The notes: generated by a model not told the origin, from the sequence alone. 64,000 nucleotides of DNA from Phototrophicus methaneseepsis (GCF_015500095.1 NZ_CP062983.1:1116001-1180000); one strand, 5' to 3'; shown: positions 18,531 through 27,661, counted from the first letter of the stretch. A program made the numbers and translations.

Positions 18531-19808
18531 ATGCTAAAGAGACTTCATTTAGTCCGTATGGGTGCCCTGTTTACCGTCCTGATGATGCTTTCAGCAGCGG
18601 TAATACAGGCGCAGGACGAGCCGACGGTGCGACTAGCATGGTGGGGCAATGAACCCCGGCATGATATGTACGCTATTTTGAGCGATACGTTCGAAGAGGA
18701 AACAGGGATTAACCTGGAGCGCGAGTTCAATGCGTGGGGGCCGTACTGGGAACTGCTGTCGACACAGGTCGCTGCAGGGAATTTACCAGACATCCTGCAT
18801 ATGCACCCGAATTATGTCAATGAATACGCCGCACGCGGCCAATTGCTCGACCTGACGCCGTATGTGGAATCCGGCGAATTGGACCTGAGCGCTTTCCCAC
18901 AGGGCATCCTCGACAGTGGTAAGGTCGGTGACCAGATTTACATGGTGACGCTTGGCAATTCCTCACCAGGTACGCACTACAATGCAGAATTCTTTGAAGA
19001 AGCCGGTATCGAAATTGACCCGTTCACCTGGACGTGGGACGACTATGTCGCTGCTGCCGTCGCACTGCGCCCCATCATGCCAGAAGGCACATGGCCCGCT
19101 TCCGACGATGGCGCATCGGACCAGGCGCTAGAAACATTCCTGCGGCAGCGTGGTAAGGACTTTATGGATGCCGAAGGCATCGCCTTTGAGCGCCAGGACT
19201 TGCTAGACTTCTGGGGTATGTATGAGGATATGCGGGCCCAGAACCTGATTCCCCCGCCAGACATCAGCCAGGAATATGAAAACGTCGGCCATGCGGATTC
19301 GATGCTGGCGAATGGCATCGTGGCGATGGACATTGGCTCCGGCAATCAGCATAAGCTCTATCAAGAAGCCACGGACTATCCGTTGGGGCTGGCTGTCATC
19401 CCGCGTACGCTGGATGAAAACGGTGAACTTCAGTATGGTGATGTGATTGGTGGTGCCTATCTGTCATGTGCCGCAAATACGGAACATGTCGCGGAATGCC
19501 TTGAATACATCAATTGGATGGTCAATGACCCGGACGTTGCCCTCATCTTCAACGGCGAGCATGGCCCCCCAGGGAATGCCGATAATGCTGCGATGATTGC
19601 TGAAGAACTCGATCCAGCAGATCAGCGTATGTTCGATATGATGGCGGCCATTGCGCCCTATGCCTCGCTGCGCTCACAGCGCCCAGAATGGGGTACAGAA
19701 GCCGCAGATGCCTACATCCGCATTTATGAGGAACTGGCATTTGGTAACTATACCCTGGAAGAGGCTGCTGATGCCTTCTTCGAGGAAATCGACTTCATTT
19801 CGTCCTGA
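18531..19808 (+). CDS. Extracellular sugar-binding protein (family 1)
   Basis: ABC transporter binding protein for carbohydrates, 425 residues. A signal peptide ends near residue 29 (...AAVIQAQ). The mature part has family-1 features such as WWGNEPRHD, the DILHMHPNYVNEYA segment and GAYLSCAANTEH near the C-terminal lobe. AGGAG precedes the ATG at 18531. Permeases of the MalF and MalG type follow after an attenuator-like hairpin. No ATPase gene is near, so a shared MsmK/MalK-like ATPase encoded elsewhere must power it. Confidence 0.92.
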   Translation: MLKRLHLVRMGALFTVLMMLSAAVIQAQDEPTVRLAWWGNEPRHDMYAILSDTFEEETGINLEREFNAWGPYWELLSTQVAAGNLPDILHMHPNYVNEYAARGQLLDLTPYVESGELDLSAFPQGILDSGKVGDQIYMVTLGNSSPGTHYNAEFFEEAGIEIDPFTWTWDDYVAAAVALRPIMPEGTWPASDDGASDQALETFLRQRGKDFMDAEGIAFERQDLLDFWGMYEDMRAQNLIPPPDISQEYENVGHADSMLANGIVAMDIGSGNQHKLYQEATDYPLGLAVIPRTLDENGELQYGDVIGGAYLSCAANTEHVAECLEYINWMVNDPDVALIFNGEHGPPGNADNAAMIAEELDPADQRMFDMMAAIAPYASLRSQRPEWGTEAADAYIRIYEELAFGNYTLEEAADAFFEEIDFISS

Positions 19809-19820
19809 TGATCCTCATAA

Positions 19821-19858
19821 CAGGGGGAGACAGCGTTTGATGCTGTTTCCTCCTGTTT
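19821..19858 (+). terminator. Attenuator-like hairpin between binding protein and permease genes
   Basis: CAGGGGGAGACAGC pairs with GCTGTTTCCTCCTG (14 bp, two G-T wobbles) around a short loop, and TTTAT follows. It begins 13 bases after the binding-protein stop. It matches the hairpins after the binding-protein genes at 1739, 27637 and 36771 (minus strand). Confidence 0.6.
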
Positions 19859-19937
19859 ATATCCTGGTGCAGCATGCCGCATCAGGTGGGATTACGATAG
19901 CGCGACAGTATACAGTCACTAGTAAAGGTCATTTTCC

Positions 19938-20876
19938 ATGCAACCTTCGGTTACGGGGCACTTTGTTCAACCGATGCCCCCCCATCGCTGGGCGCGGTTC
20001 CGTGAAAAATACTCAGGTTACGTATTCCTGATTCCCTGGCTCATCGGGTTTTTTGTCTTTACGATCGGTCCGATACTGGCCTCACTCTATCTCTCATTTA
20101 CACATTATGACCTGATGACATCACCGGAATGGGCGGGGTTGTTTAACTTTGAACGCCTGCTGACGCGCGATACGCGCTTCGGACAGTCTATGATGGTCAC
20201 ATTCACATTCGTTTTTGTCAGCGTACCCTTACAGTTGATCATCGCTTTGTTGATTGCCCTGGTGCTGAATCGAGGTATTCGGGGCCTGCCCTGGTATCGC
20301 GCCCTGTTTTATTTGCCGTCGCTGCTGGGTGGCAGTGTGGCTATCGCGATTTTGTGGCGGCAGGTATTTGGTAATGAAGGGTTGCTCAACCAGGTGCTGA
20401 TGTTGTTCGGCATTGAAGGCCAGAGCTGGATAGGATCGCCAGATACAGCATTACTGACCTTAATTGTCTTGAGGGTCTGGCAATTTGGCTCCCCGATGGT
20501 GATTTTTCTGGCGGGCCTCAAGCAGGTCCCACAATCCCTGTACGAAGCCGCAGAAATTGACGGCGCAGGCTCCATCAGTAAGTTTTTCAAAATTACGTTA
20601 CCCCTCATTACGCCTATCTTTTTCTTCAATCTGGTGCTGCAGATGATCAGTGCATTTCAGGCATTTACGCCGGCCTACATCATCAGCGATGGCACTGGGT
20701 CGCCAGCAGATTCGACCCTGTTCTATTCGTTGTACATTTATATTCAAGGGTTCCGCTACTTCCGCATGGGGTACGCTGCGGCAATGGCGTGGATAATGCT
20801 CGTCATTATTGTCATCTTTACCATCATCAACTTCCTACTTTCAAAATTCTGGGTTTTTTACGGGGATGATGAATAG
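19938..20876 (+). CDS. Carbohydrate ABC transporter permease, MalF/UgpA type
   Basis: Membrane permease, 312 residues, with about six hydrophobic segments. The EAA loop (YEAAEIDGAGSISKFFKITLP) contacts the ATPase. The N-terminal cytoplasmic stretch (MQPSVTGHFVQPMPPHRW) is followed at once by the first membrane helix. The second permease starts within a few bases of its stop, so the two are coupled. It works with the binding protein upstream. Confidence 0.93.
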   Translation: MQPSVTGHFVQPMPPHRWARFREKYSGYVFLIPWLIGFFVFTIGPILASLYLSFTHYDLMTSPEWAGLFNFERLLTRDTRFGQSMMVTFTFVFVSVPLQLIIALLIALVLNRGIRGLPWYRALFYLPSLLGGSVAIAILWRQVFGNEGLLNQVLMLFGIEGQSWIGSPDTALLTLIVLRVWQFGSPMVIFLAGLKQVPQSLYEAAEIDGAGSISKFFKITLPLITPIFFFNLVLQMISAFQAFTPAYIISDGTGSPADSTLFYSLYIYIQGFRYFRMGYAAAMAWIMLVIIVIFTIINFLLSKFWVFYGDDE

Positions 20877-20880
20877 ACTT

Positions 20881-21744
20881 ATGAGTACAAATAACCAACA
20901 TTTCCTACGCCGTTTGCTGATTCCCCGGTATTGGCCTGTTCACCTGATGCTGATACTGGCAACGATCGTTATGCTGTATCCTCTGCTGTGGATGGTGAGC
21001 AGCTCGCTAAAGCCAGAAACGGAAATCTTCCAGAGTTCAGGCTTAATCCCCAGTGAACTGACCTTCAGCAATTACACCGAAGGCTGGACGGCATTACAGA
21101 CGCCGTTTACGCGCTTCTACATCAATTCATTTATCATTGTGATCCTGGTAGTCATTGGCAATGTGTTGACCAGTTCGCTGACGGGCTATGCATTTGCCCG
21201 CGTTAAATTCCCTGGTAAGCGCATCTGGTTCTCGCTGATGCTGCTGACGCTGATGCTGCCCTTCCATGTGACACTGGTTCCGCGTTACATCATGTTCAGC
21301 GAACTAAATTGGATCAATACGATTTTGCCGCTGGTTGTGCCGAGCTTCCTGGCGACAGAAGCGTTTTTTGTGTTCCTGAATGTGCAGTTTATACGTGGCA
21401 TACCCAGGGACCTTGATGAAGCCGCATCTGTTGACGGGGCGTCTCGCTGGCAAATCTTCACGCGGATTATTTTCCCTCTGAGTACACCCGCGCTCATCAC
21501 AACAGCGATTTTCAGCTTCATCTGGACCTGGAACGACTTCCTGAGCCAGTTGCTCTATCTGAACAAAACAGAGCTTTTGACTGTTCCGCTTGCGTTACGT
21601 CAATTTGTTTCGGCGATGGATCAATCGTCTTATGGGCAGTTATTTGCCATGTCGACCCTCGCACAGATCCCGATTCTGCTGTTCTTCGTATTTGGTCAAA
21701 AATACATTGTTGAGGGCATTGCAACGACTGGCTTTAAGGGCTAA
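20881..21744 (+). CDS. Carbohydrate ABC transporter permease, MalG/UgpE type
   Basis: Partner permease, 287 residues, with six hydrophobic segments and an EAA loop (LDEAASVDGASRWQIFTRI). The exact start is uncertain: in-frame ATGs at 20866 and 20869 overlap the upstream stop, and 20881 begins MSTNNQHFLRR just after it. I chose 20881 for family length, but a coupled start at 20869 is equally possible. A GlcNAc, maltose or glycerol-3-phosphate type substrate cannot be distinguished. Confidence 0.9.
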   Translation: MSTNNQHFLRRLLIPRYWPVHLMLILATIVMLYPLLWMVSSSLKPETEIFQSSGLIPSELTFSNYTEGWTALQTPFTRFYINSFIIVILVVIGNVLTSSLTGYAFARVKFPGKRIWFSLMLLTLMLPFHVTLVPRYIMFSELNWINTILPLVVPSFLATEAFFVFLNVQFIRGIPRDLDEAASVDGASRWQIFTRIIFPLSTPALITTAIFSFIWTWNDFLSQLLYLNKTELLTVPLALRQFVSAMDQSSYGQLFAMSTLAQIPILLFFVFGQKYIVEGIATTGFKG

Positions 21745-21804
21745 TGTGCTTATTTATTGGATTGTTTTGTTTCTTCTGGATTTGATTCTTTTGAAAGGTA
21801 CCCT

Positions 21805-22683
21805 ATGACTGACAATAAACCACGTCTGGGCTTCATCGGGTTGGGATTGATGGGTGGCCCGATGGCGCAGCTTCTGGCCCAGGCCGAGTATACCGTCACC
21901 GTGTTTGATCTTGATGCTGCCAAGATGGCCGCTATCGAAGGTGCTGCTCCAGCAGAATCGATAGCTTATCTCGTTGCAAATAGTGATGTCGTCATGACGA
22001 GTGTGCCATCGTTTGAAGTCGCGGTAAAACTGGGCGAAGATTTGCTGGCATATGCACGAGAAGGCCAGACTTTTATCGAGTTTAGTACCATCACACCTTC
22101 CGCAGCGATAGAGCTGGCGCAAGCTTATGCCGAAAAAGGCACAACGCGGCTCGATGTGCCCGTCAGTGGGGGCAACTACGGCGCTGTACGCGGTATGCTG
22201 CGGATGTTCGTCGGTGGGGATGAAGCCACTGCTAGAGCCTGCTGGCCCATCTTTGAAGTCGTCGGCGAAAATGATCGTATTGTCTACTGTGGCGTGGCAG
22301 GCCGGGGCCAGGTCGTCAAGATTATCAACCAGGTGGCGATGGGCTTGAGCAATGCCATTTACCTGGAGGTGTTTGGCTGGGCAAAGCACATGGGCGTTGA
22401 CCTGGATGTTGTGATGCAGGGCGTTGGCGGTGGTGATGGCTGGCGTCAGCAGTTCGACCATGTGGGTACGACAATCAAAGAGGGCGATCCGACCGAAATG
22501 CAGGTCAAGTTTGTGCAGCTAGAGCAGTTCACTGATGACGCCTTGAAACACGGCTACCAAATGCCCTTAACCAGAGCACTCTTTGAATTCTGCGATCAAG
22601 GCGAACGCATCACCACAGAAGAAATTTACCCGGCACCTTCATTCTGGCATGAATTGATAAAAAACAGTGTGGCTGACAAATGA
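21805..22683 (+). CDS. NAD(P)-dependent dehydrogenase, 3-hydroxyisobutyrate/tartronate-semialdehyde family
   Basis: Beta-hydroxyacid dehydrogenase, 292 residues. The Rossmann motif GFIGLGLMGGPMA is at the N-terminus, the substrate loop DVPVSGG in the middle, and the catalytic Lys lies in GRGQVVKIINQV. The ATG at 21805 has GAAAGG upstream; the in-frame TTG at 21757 is rejected. It closes the transporter run and probably oxidises or reduces a hydroxyacid made from the imported sugar. The exact substrate is not readable. Confidence 0.9.
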   Translation: MTDNKPRLGFIGLGLMGGPMAQLLAQAEYTVTVFDLDAAKMAAIEGAAPAESIAYLVANSDVVMTSVPSFEVAVKLGEDLLAYAREGQTFIEFSTITPSAAIELAQAYAEKGTTRLDVPVSGGNYGAVRGMLRMFVGGDEATARACWPIFEVVGENDRIVYCGVAGRGQVVKIINQVAMGLSNAIYLEVFGWAKHMGVDLDVVMQGVGGGDGWRQQFDHVGTTIKEGDPTEMQVKFVQLEQFTDDALKHGYQMPLTRALFEFCDQGERITTEEIYPAPSFWHELIKNSVADK

Positions 22684-22811
22684 TGCTGCATATCCATAGA
22701 TAGCTCAGCTTATGAGCAAACACGGGCGGGTGGTTGCGCTGCCCCACAGTGATCGGGTGTGCACCTGTTTGTTTCACCTGTGATGCATGTGAGCGGCCTC
22801 CGCCCGATGTC

Positions 22812-22829
22812 CTCATACCCAGGTATGAG
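22812..22829. promoter_or_regulatory. 18-base palindrome upstream of PCYCGC lipoprotein
   Basis: CTCATACC-CA-GGTATGAG is a perfect 8-bp inverted repeat with a 2-base centre, about 150 bases before the lipoprotein start. The geometry fits a dimeric repressor or activator site; a promoter could not be placed confidently. Nothing else is seen in the 296-base gap 22684-22979. Confidence 0.35.
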
Positions 22830-22979
22830 CGTGATGCCCCTTTCAACATCTTTTGGAGCGCGTGTCAGGGAAAACCTGACAAACTTGAGAAAAATAAGCG
22901 GAGTTTCCCTGCTACCTCACCATCCCTCAACATCCTATCATATAGCAGTCGTTACTGTATCTGATTTTAAAGGGATGTG

Positions 22980-23414
22980 ATGTTTTCTAAACGCTGGTTA
23001 CTTTTAACCTTTGCCCTTATAGGGGCGGTCCTGCTGGCTGCTTGTAGTTCGTCGGAATTCGGGAGTTATACGGGCGAACTGCCTACCTATGTTAGCCAAG
23101 CGCCCCAGACCGTGCAGGCAGCTTACCACTTTGCTATGGATCATTCAGAAATGTTGACACACCAACCCTGTTACTGCGGATGCGCTGTCATGGGGCACGT
23201 CAACAACCTGGATTGCTTTATTCAAGCCGTTGATAAAAATGGCGTCATCACGTTCGACAACCATGCCTCTGGCTGTGGTATCTGTGTCGATATTGCTCTG
23301 GATGTCAAACGACTTTGGCAAGAAGGGCGATCTCAATTAGAGATACGCAATTACATTGATGCCACTTATGGCTCATTCGGCCCTTCGACTGATACGGCCA
23401 TGCCAGCAGCATAA
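22980..23414 (+). CDS. PCYCGC-motif lipoprotein
   Basis: Small exported lipoprotein, 144 residues. The signal peptide ends in a lipobox LLAAC (lipidated Cys22). The family-defining PCYCGC motif is at 63-68, and further cysteines lie in DCF and in the CGIC pair. The PCYCGC family has no firmly established function; the six or more cysteines suggest metal or thiol chemistry at the cell surface. AAAGGG precedes the ATG at 22980. It appears monocistronic and ends at paired hairpins shared with the convergent oxidoreductase gene. Confidence 0.9.
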   Translation: MFSKRWLLLTFALIGAVLLAACSSSEFGSYTGELPTYVSQAPQTVQAAYHFAMDHSEMLTHQPCYCGCAVMGHVNNLDCFIQAVDKNGVITFDNHASGCGICVDIALDVKRLWQEGRSQLEIRNYIDATYGSFGPSTDTAMPAA

Positions 23415-23436
23415 CAGCGCGCATCAACGACCCCGT

Positions 23437-23471
23437 GCCCATCAGAGGAATGCGACGATCTTCTGATGGGC
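23437..23471. terminator. Hairpin 1 between convergent genes
   Basis: GCCCATCAGA pairs perfectly with TCTGATGGGC across a 15-base loop, 22 bases after the lipoprotein stop. No T-run is present on either strand. Confidence 0.5.
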
Positions 23472-23507
23472 GGGGCCAATAAATAGGAATCCTGTCACCC
23501 ATAAAAT

Positions 23508-23530
23508 CAGCATAGACTGCCTCTATGCTG
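23508..23530. terminator. Hairpin 2 between convergent genes
   Basis: CAGCATAGA pairs with TCTATGCTG (9 bp, 5-base loop), 48 bases from the stop of the minus-strand oxidoreductase. With hairpin 1 it probably separates the two convergent transcripts. Confidence 0.5.
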
Positions 23531-23578
23531 GGCATACCGAAGGCCGACAAGGCATCAGATGCCCTTCATAATGGGGAA

Positions 23579-24664
23579 CTATTCAGTCTTTAACGCATCC
23601 AGTCTGATGGTTTGCCCCGTCTTCATCGACTGATAGGCGGCCTCAATCAATGCGGTGAGGTCGAGTGCGACTTCGTTATTCTCATCGGCAGTTGTCCCGT
23701 GCTGGATGTGTGCAACCCACTGGTCAAAAGGTGTGAGCGTCGCTTCCGTGACGATCTCCCGAATCTCCCACTCTACGCCTTCTAACTGGGAACTGAGTAT
23801 GCGCAGCTTTCCATCTGGGCCAGAAGAACTTGTGCGGGATGACGCTTGTATCCCTTTTGAGCGCCGCATCATGAATTCACCAATGCCAGATTCACTATAG
23901 AGCACAGACCCCTGAGTGCCGTGGACTTCAATAGAGAAGGGCGCTGCGGCAGTTACATATCCGGCCTGAGCAATGCCAATCCCGCCGCTGGCATGATGCA
24001 TCGTCAGGACTGCGTTATCCTCAACTTTGCGACCTGTTACATAGCCCAAGATCGCGCTCACACTTTCTGGCCGACCAAGGAAATAACGCGTCAAATAGAC
24101 CGAATGGCACATGTCAATCAAGGCGCCACCCTGAGCTTGCTCAGGATCAAGAAAGTCGTCACTTAACATGCCACGTGGAGACTGCGGGGTTGGCAGGACG
24201 CCGCTATGGCTGTCACGTACGAGTACTTGCGTCGGATCACCAATCAATCCCTGGTCAATAACGGCCTTAATCGCCTGGGTTGAGGCCATTGGCAGGCGGC
24301 GCATTGCAACCACAAATATGACCCCGGCACGTTCAACTTCCTGGAGAATCGCTTTGGCCTCACGTAATGTGGCGGCAATGACCTTTTCAGTGAAGATATG
24401 TTTGCCCGCACGGGCGGCTGCCATCATCACTTCATGGTGCATATTCGTAGGCGCATCAACGATCACGCCGTCAATATCTGGCTGAGAGAGGAGATCGTTG
24501 AGGTCTTCATAGAAGGGGACATTACGTTTGGCCGCCTCTGCGCGGCCTCGTTCGGAATCTTCATCCCACACAGCAACAATTTGTGTATCGGGATGTTCTT
24601 CCGCTTGGCGTGCATAATCCTTACCATGAACATGCCAGAAGCTTAACATGGCAACACGTATCAT
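23579..24664 (-). CDS. Gfo/Idh/MocA-family oxidoreductase
   Basis: Second enzyme of this family in the window, 361 residues. The N-terminal Rossmann half runs from MIRVAMLSFWHVHGKDYARQA to VDAPTNMHHEVMMAAARAGKHIFTEK, the last residues being the EKP-like element with catalytic Lys. The C-terminal domain contains GGALIDMCHSVYLTRYF with the usual catalytic-site D and H. It is a probable sugar or inositol dehydrogenase. It stands alone on the minus strand; the next sequence upstream is the rhamnosidase remnant, so it may once have been first in a rhamnoside operon. Confidence 0.9.
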   Translation of the reverse strand: MIRVAMLSFWHVHGKDYARQAEEHPDTQIVAVWDEDSERGRAEAAKRNVPFYEDLNDLLSQPDIDGVIVDAPTNMHHEVMMAAARAGKHIFTEKVIAATLREAKAILQEVERAGVIFVVAMRRLPMASTQAIKAVIDQGLIGDPTQVLVRDSHSGVLPTPQSPRGMLSDDFLDPEQAQGGALIDMCHSVYLTRYFLGRPESVSAILGYVTGRKVEDNAVLTMHHASGGIGIAQAGYVTAAAPFSIEVHGTQGSVLYSESGIGEFMMRRSKGIQASSRTSSSGPDGKLRILSSQLEGVEWEIREIVTEATLTPFDQWVAHIQHGTTADENNEVALDLTALIEAAYQSMKTGQTIRLDALKTE

Positions 24665-24743
24665 AAGTATTCATCCTGTGCAAAGGTTTTATTCAAATAT
24701 ATTTATTAGCAATGATAACAATGAGTATACTTTAGTATCCAGG

Positions 24744-25045
24744 TCACAACCACATTTTGAAGTGCTTCCAGGCGGTTATACTGGGCCGTGCTATTGGGCA
24801 CTTCCATTCACTCAATGACGACAAATTCATAGCGACTGATTGCATCTCAAAAGTTTGCCCCTGTACTGATTCAACGTTGTTTCCTGCAATTGTTGTGGAT
24901 CCACGTTTGGCAAGGAGATGGTAGGTGGTCTGTTTGGTTCGGTGATGGGTTGTTTGCATTTGCCAGCTAAATCTGGGAGTGGGCTTGTCGATACCGAGAG
25001 CGCGCTTGGGCGGTATTCAGATTTGAGGTTTGTGATTGTGGTCAT
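24744..25045 (-). pseudogene. Frameshifted N-terminal remnant of an alpha-L-rhamnosidase (GH78)
   Basis: On the minus strand an ATG at 25045 opens MTTITNLKSEYRPSAL. After a GAGAG stretch at 24996-25000 the matching sequence continues in another frame as GIDKPTPRFSWQMQTT. Joined, these reproduce the conserved start of GH78 rhamnosidases (NLKxEYRxxPLGID...PRxSWxL). The second frame runs to 24744 and stops; no catalytic domain remains. A two-base TC insertion explains the shift. It fills most of the 508-base gap between the oxidoreductase and the LacI gene. Confidence 0.65.
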
Positions 25046-25097
25046 ACGGATTCTTTTCTAAAAGACTTGACACAAAAATCAAAAGCCGATAACCTTA

Positions 25098-25125
25098 TTT
25101 ACACGTGTTAATTAAATCGTGTAAA
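25098..25125. promoter_or_regulatory. LacI-type operator candidate upstream of lacI-family gene
   Basis: TTTACACGTGTTAA (25098-25111) is a near-perfect palindrome with the central CG typical of LacI-family operators. A further half-site, CGTGTAAA, at 25118-25125 is the exact reverse complement of the first TTTACACG. Its position 48-75 bases before the regulator start suggests autoregulation. Confidence 0.5.
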
Positions 25126-25172
25126 TCATAAATTGCTAACTTACATTTATTATCTGATTGTCTGATTACATT

Positions 25173-26204
25173 ATGAAAAAGCCCACACAACAAGATGTCG
25201 CACGTTTAGCCAATGTCTCCAGAGCCACAGTATCTTTTGTCGTAAATGGCAAGGATACGATGGGGGTTCCTATATCCGAAGAGACTCGTCAACGTGTGCT
25301 GGATGCCGTCGAGAAATTGGGTTATGTCGTTAATGCAGGGGCGCAGGCGCTCCGCAGCGGCGATACCAAGACCATTGGCGTCATGCTCCCAATTTATGAA
25401 AACCCGTTTTTCCTGGAAATCTTAAAAGGTATATCACGAGAAGCCAATGAATCCGGCTATAAAGTGCTGCTGGCGAATAGTGCTCTTGACGATGAGCAAG
25501 CCAGCCAAACGGTCAGTGAATTGGCTGAACAACGTGTTGATGGGCTTATCCTGCTGATGGAGTTTGACTCCTTACCAGCACGCATTATGGATCAACTACG
25601 CAATTCTACGCACCCCATTGTTGAAGGTTCGCCGTCTTCTCTCTCCGAGTTTGACCTGATTCGTCAGGAGTATGGTGAAGGCATGAGTGCCCTCATGTCT
25701 TACCTGATTGAGTTGGGGCATCGCCGCATCGGTTATATACACGGTGTGCAGGAATCCACAACCCAAGGTTTGGATCGACTCAAGGCTTATGAACAGGCAT
25801 TTGTTGATGCGAACCTGCCACAGGACCCGCGCTGGATTTATCGATGTGGTCCGAGCATGGAAGAGGGTTATCAAACAGCATTTAACGTATTGCAACAGGA
25901 AGATCGTCCAACGGCCCTTATAGCTGTCAATGATTTGCTGGCGATTGCTGCGATTAGCGCAGCGACGGACCTGGGGCTTCGTGTACCGGATGATGTATCA
26001 ATCGCCGGGTTTGATGATATTCCGTTTGCCCGTTTTGCTGTACCAAAGTTGACGACTGTTGCAAGCGCGCCAGAACAAAAAGGCCGTGCTGCCGTTCAAC
26101 TGCTTCTTAAGAGATTAAGAGAGCCTGATCGACCACGCGAAGTTATCACTGCCAGGTGGGAACTTATAGTGCGTGAATCAACAGGCTCAGCACCCTCTTT
26201 ATAG
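25173..26204 (+). CDS. LacI-family transcriptional regulator
   Basis: Sugar-responsive repressor, 343 residues. The N-terminal HTH (TQQDVARLANVSRATVSFVVNG) and hinge helix are followed by a periplasmic-binding-protein-like sensor domain (TIGVMLPIYENPFFLEILKGI ... TALIAVNDLLAIAAI ... DDVSIAGFDDIPFA). The start is ATG at 25173; TTG at 25158 is an upstream extension. It precedes a binding protein and two permeases on the same strand and very likely controls them. The effector is presumably the transported sugar. Confidence 0.93.
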   Translation: MKKPTQQDVARLANVSRATVSFVVNGKDTMGVPISEETRQRVLDAVEKLGYVVNAGAQALRSGDTKTIGVMLPIYENPFFLEILKGISREANESGYKVLLANSALDDEQASQTVSELAEQRVDGLILLMEFDSLPARIMDQLRNSTHPIVEGSPSSLSEFDLIRQEYGEGMSALMSYLIELGHRRIGYIHGVQESTTQGLDRLKAYEQAFVDANLPQDPRWIYRCGPSMEEGYQTAFNVLQQEDRPTALIAVNDLLAIAAISAATDLGLRVPDDVSIAGFDDIPFARFAVPKLTTVASAPEQKGRAAVQLLLKRLREPDRPREVITARWELIVRESTGSAPSL

Positions 26205-26334
26205 GAGGGATCATCGGATTCTAACAGATAGTTCAGGAGGTGAATATGGGGTGATGAAACAGGAATTGATGACTTTTTGCAAGTATATCCAATCCTGACT
26301 TTATGATGATTTATGTTTAAAGGAGTTTTTTCCA

Positions 26335-27609
26335 ATGAGAAAATTGCTATTTTCCGTGCTCTTGCTGGTGTTGCTGGTACCCATATCGATGGCCCAGGAT
26401 ACCGTCACACTGACCTATCTTGTGGATGATGCTGAAATCAACCTCACGATGAATCAGGCTTTAGTTGATGAATTTATGGCACAAAACCCTGATGTAAACA
26501 TCATCGTCGAAACCCGTCCGGGTGGGGCGGAAGGTGACAACATCGTTAAGACGCGCCTTGCAACCGATGATATGACGGACATCTTCTTCTATAACGCGGG
26601 TTCCTTACTCCAGGCATTGAACCCGGCCCAAACGCTCGTTGATATATCAGACCAGCCCTTCATTGATAACATCGTCGAATCCTTTATCCCTACTGTGTCA
26701 CAGGGGGATGCCATCTATGGTGTCCCAACTGGCACGGCGATGGGTGGTGGCATTCTGTATAACAAAGCTGTTTACGAAGATCTCGGACTTGAAATTCCAA
26801 CAAGCTGGGATGAGTTCGTCGCAAATAATGAAGTCATTGCAGAAGCGGGTATTGCTCCGGTGATGGCGACGTTCGGCGATACGTGGACGTCTCAGCTATT
26901 CGTACTTGCAGACTACTATAACGTGGAACAGGGCGCTCCTGGCTTTGCAGAGCAGTACACCAATAACGAAGCAAAATATGCGGATACACCTGCTGCTCTC
27001 GCTGGCTTTGAATATATGCAACAGGCCTATGAGCTTGGTTGGTTCCAACAGGATTATGCTACTGAAGGGTTTGAACCCGGCCTCGCATTGCTTGCAAACG
27101 GTGAAGTAGCTCATTATCCGATGTTGACCTTCGCGCTTGGGACCATGGAGACGAATTTCCCGGATCAAGTCAATGATATTGGTTTCTTTGCTCTACCTGG
27201 GCCGGATGCCGAAGCAAACGGCGTGACGATCTGGATGCCACAGGGGACATATATCCCTCAGACCACTGAAGGCCCACAACTTGAGGCCGCACTGGAATTC
27301 CTGGCTTTCATCGCTTCGGTTGAAGGCACAGAAGTTATAACATCAGCTGTAGCACCGCAGGGGCCGTACCTGATTGAAGGCGCAACACTGCCGGATACCG
27401 TCCTGCCCGCAGTACAAGACCTGGCAGCCTATATTGATGCAGGGAATTCCTTCCCAGCGCTGGAATTCCTCTCACCCATTAAGGGACCGAACCTTGAACA
27501 ACTCATGGTGTCGGTGGGCACTGGCCAGATGACCGCGCAAGAAGCCGCAGAGAATTATGATTTCGATGTTGAACGTCAGGCACAGCAACTGGGGCTCCCA
27601 GGCTGGTAA
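26335..27609 (+). CDS. Extracellular sugar-binding protein (family 1)
   Basis: Carbohydrate ABC binding protein, 424 residues. The signal peptide is MRKLLFSVLLLVLLVPISMAQ. Mature-part family features include DIFFYNAGSLLQAL, the GVPTGTAMGGGILYNKAVYE hinge region and IWMPQGTYIP. AAAGGAG lies just before the ATG. The preceding 130 bases (26205-26334) should contain its promoter. The permeases follow after a hairpin. The substrate is unknown. Confidence 0.93.
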   Translation: MRKLLFSVLLLVLLVPISMAQDTVTLTYLVDDAEINLTMNQALVDEFMAQNPDVNIIVETRPGGAEGDNIVKTRLATDDMTDIFFYNAGSLLQALNPAQTLVDISDQPFIDNIVESFIPTVSQGDAIYGVPTGTAMGGGILYNKAVYEDLGLEIPTSWDEFVANNEVIAEAGIAPVMATFGDTWTSQLFVLADYYNVEQGAPGFAEQYTNNEAKYADTPAALAGFEYMQQAYELGWFQQDYATEGFEPGLALLANGEVAHYPMLTFALGTMETNFPDQVNDIGFFALPGPDAEANGVTIWMPQGTYIPQTTEGPQLEAALEFLAFIASVEGTEVITSAVAPQGPYLIEGATLPDTVLPAVQDLAAYIDAGNSFPALEFLSPIKGPNLEQLMVSVGTGQMTAQEAAENYDFDVERQAQQLGLPGW

Positions 27610-27636
27610 AAACTGACGTTCGTTGATGGTAATGCT

Positions 27637-27661
27637 GAGGAGAGCCTTGTTGGCTCTCCTC
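27637..27661 (+). terminator. Attenuator-like hairpin after binding-protein gene
   Basis: GAGGAGAGCC and GGCTCTCCTC form a perfect 10-bp stem with a TTGTT loop, 27 bases after the stop. No T-run follows, so read-through into the permeases is expected. Confidence 0.6.
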
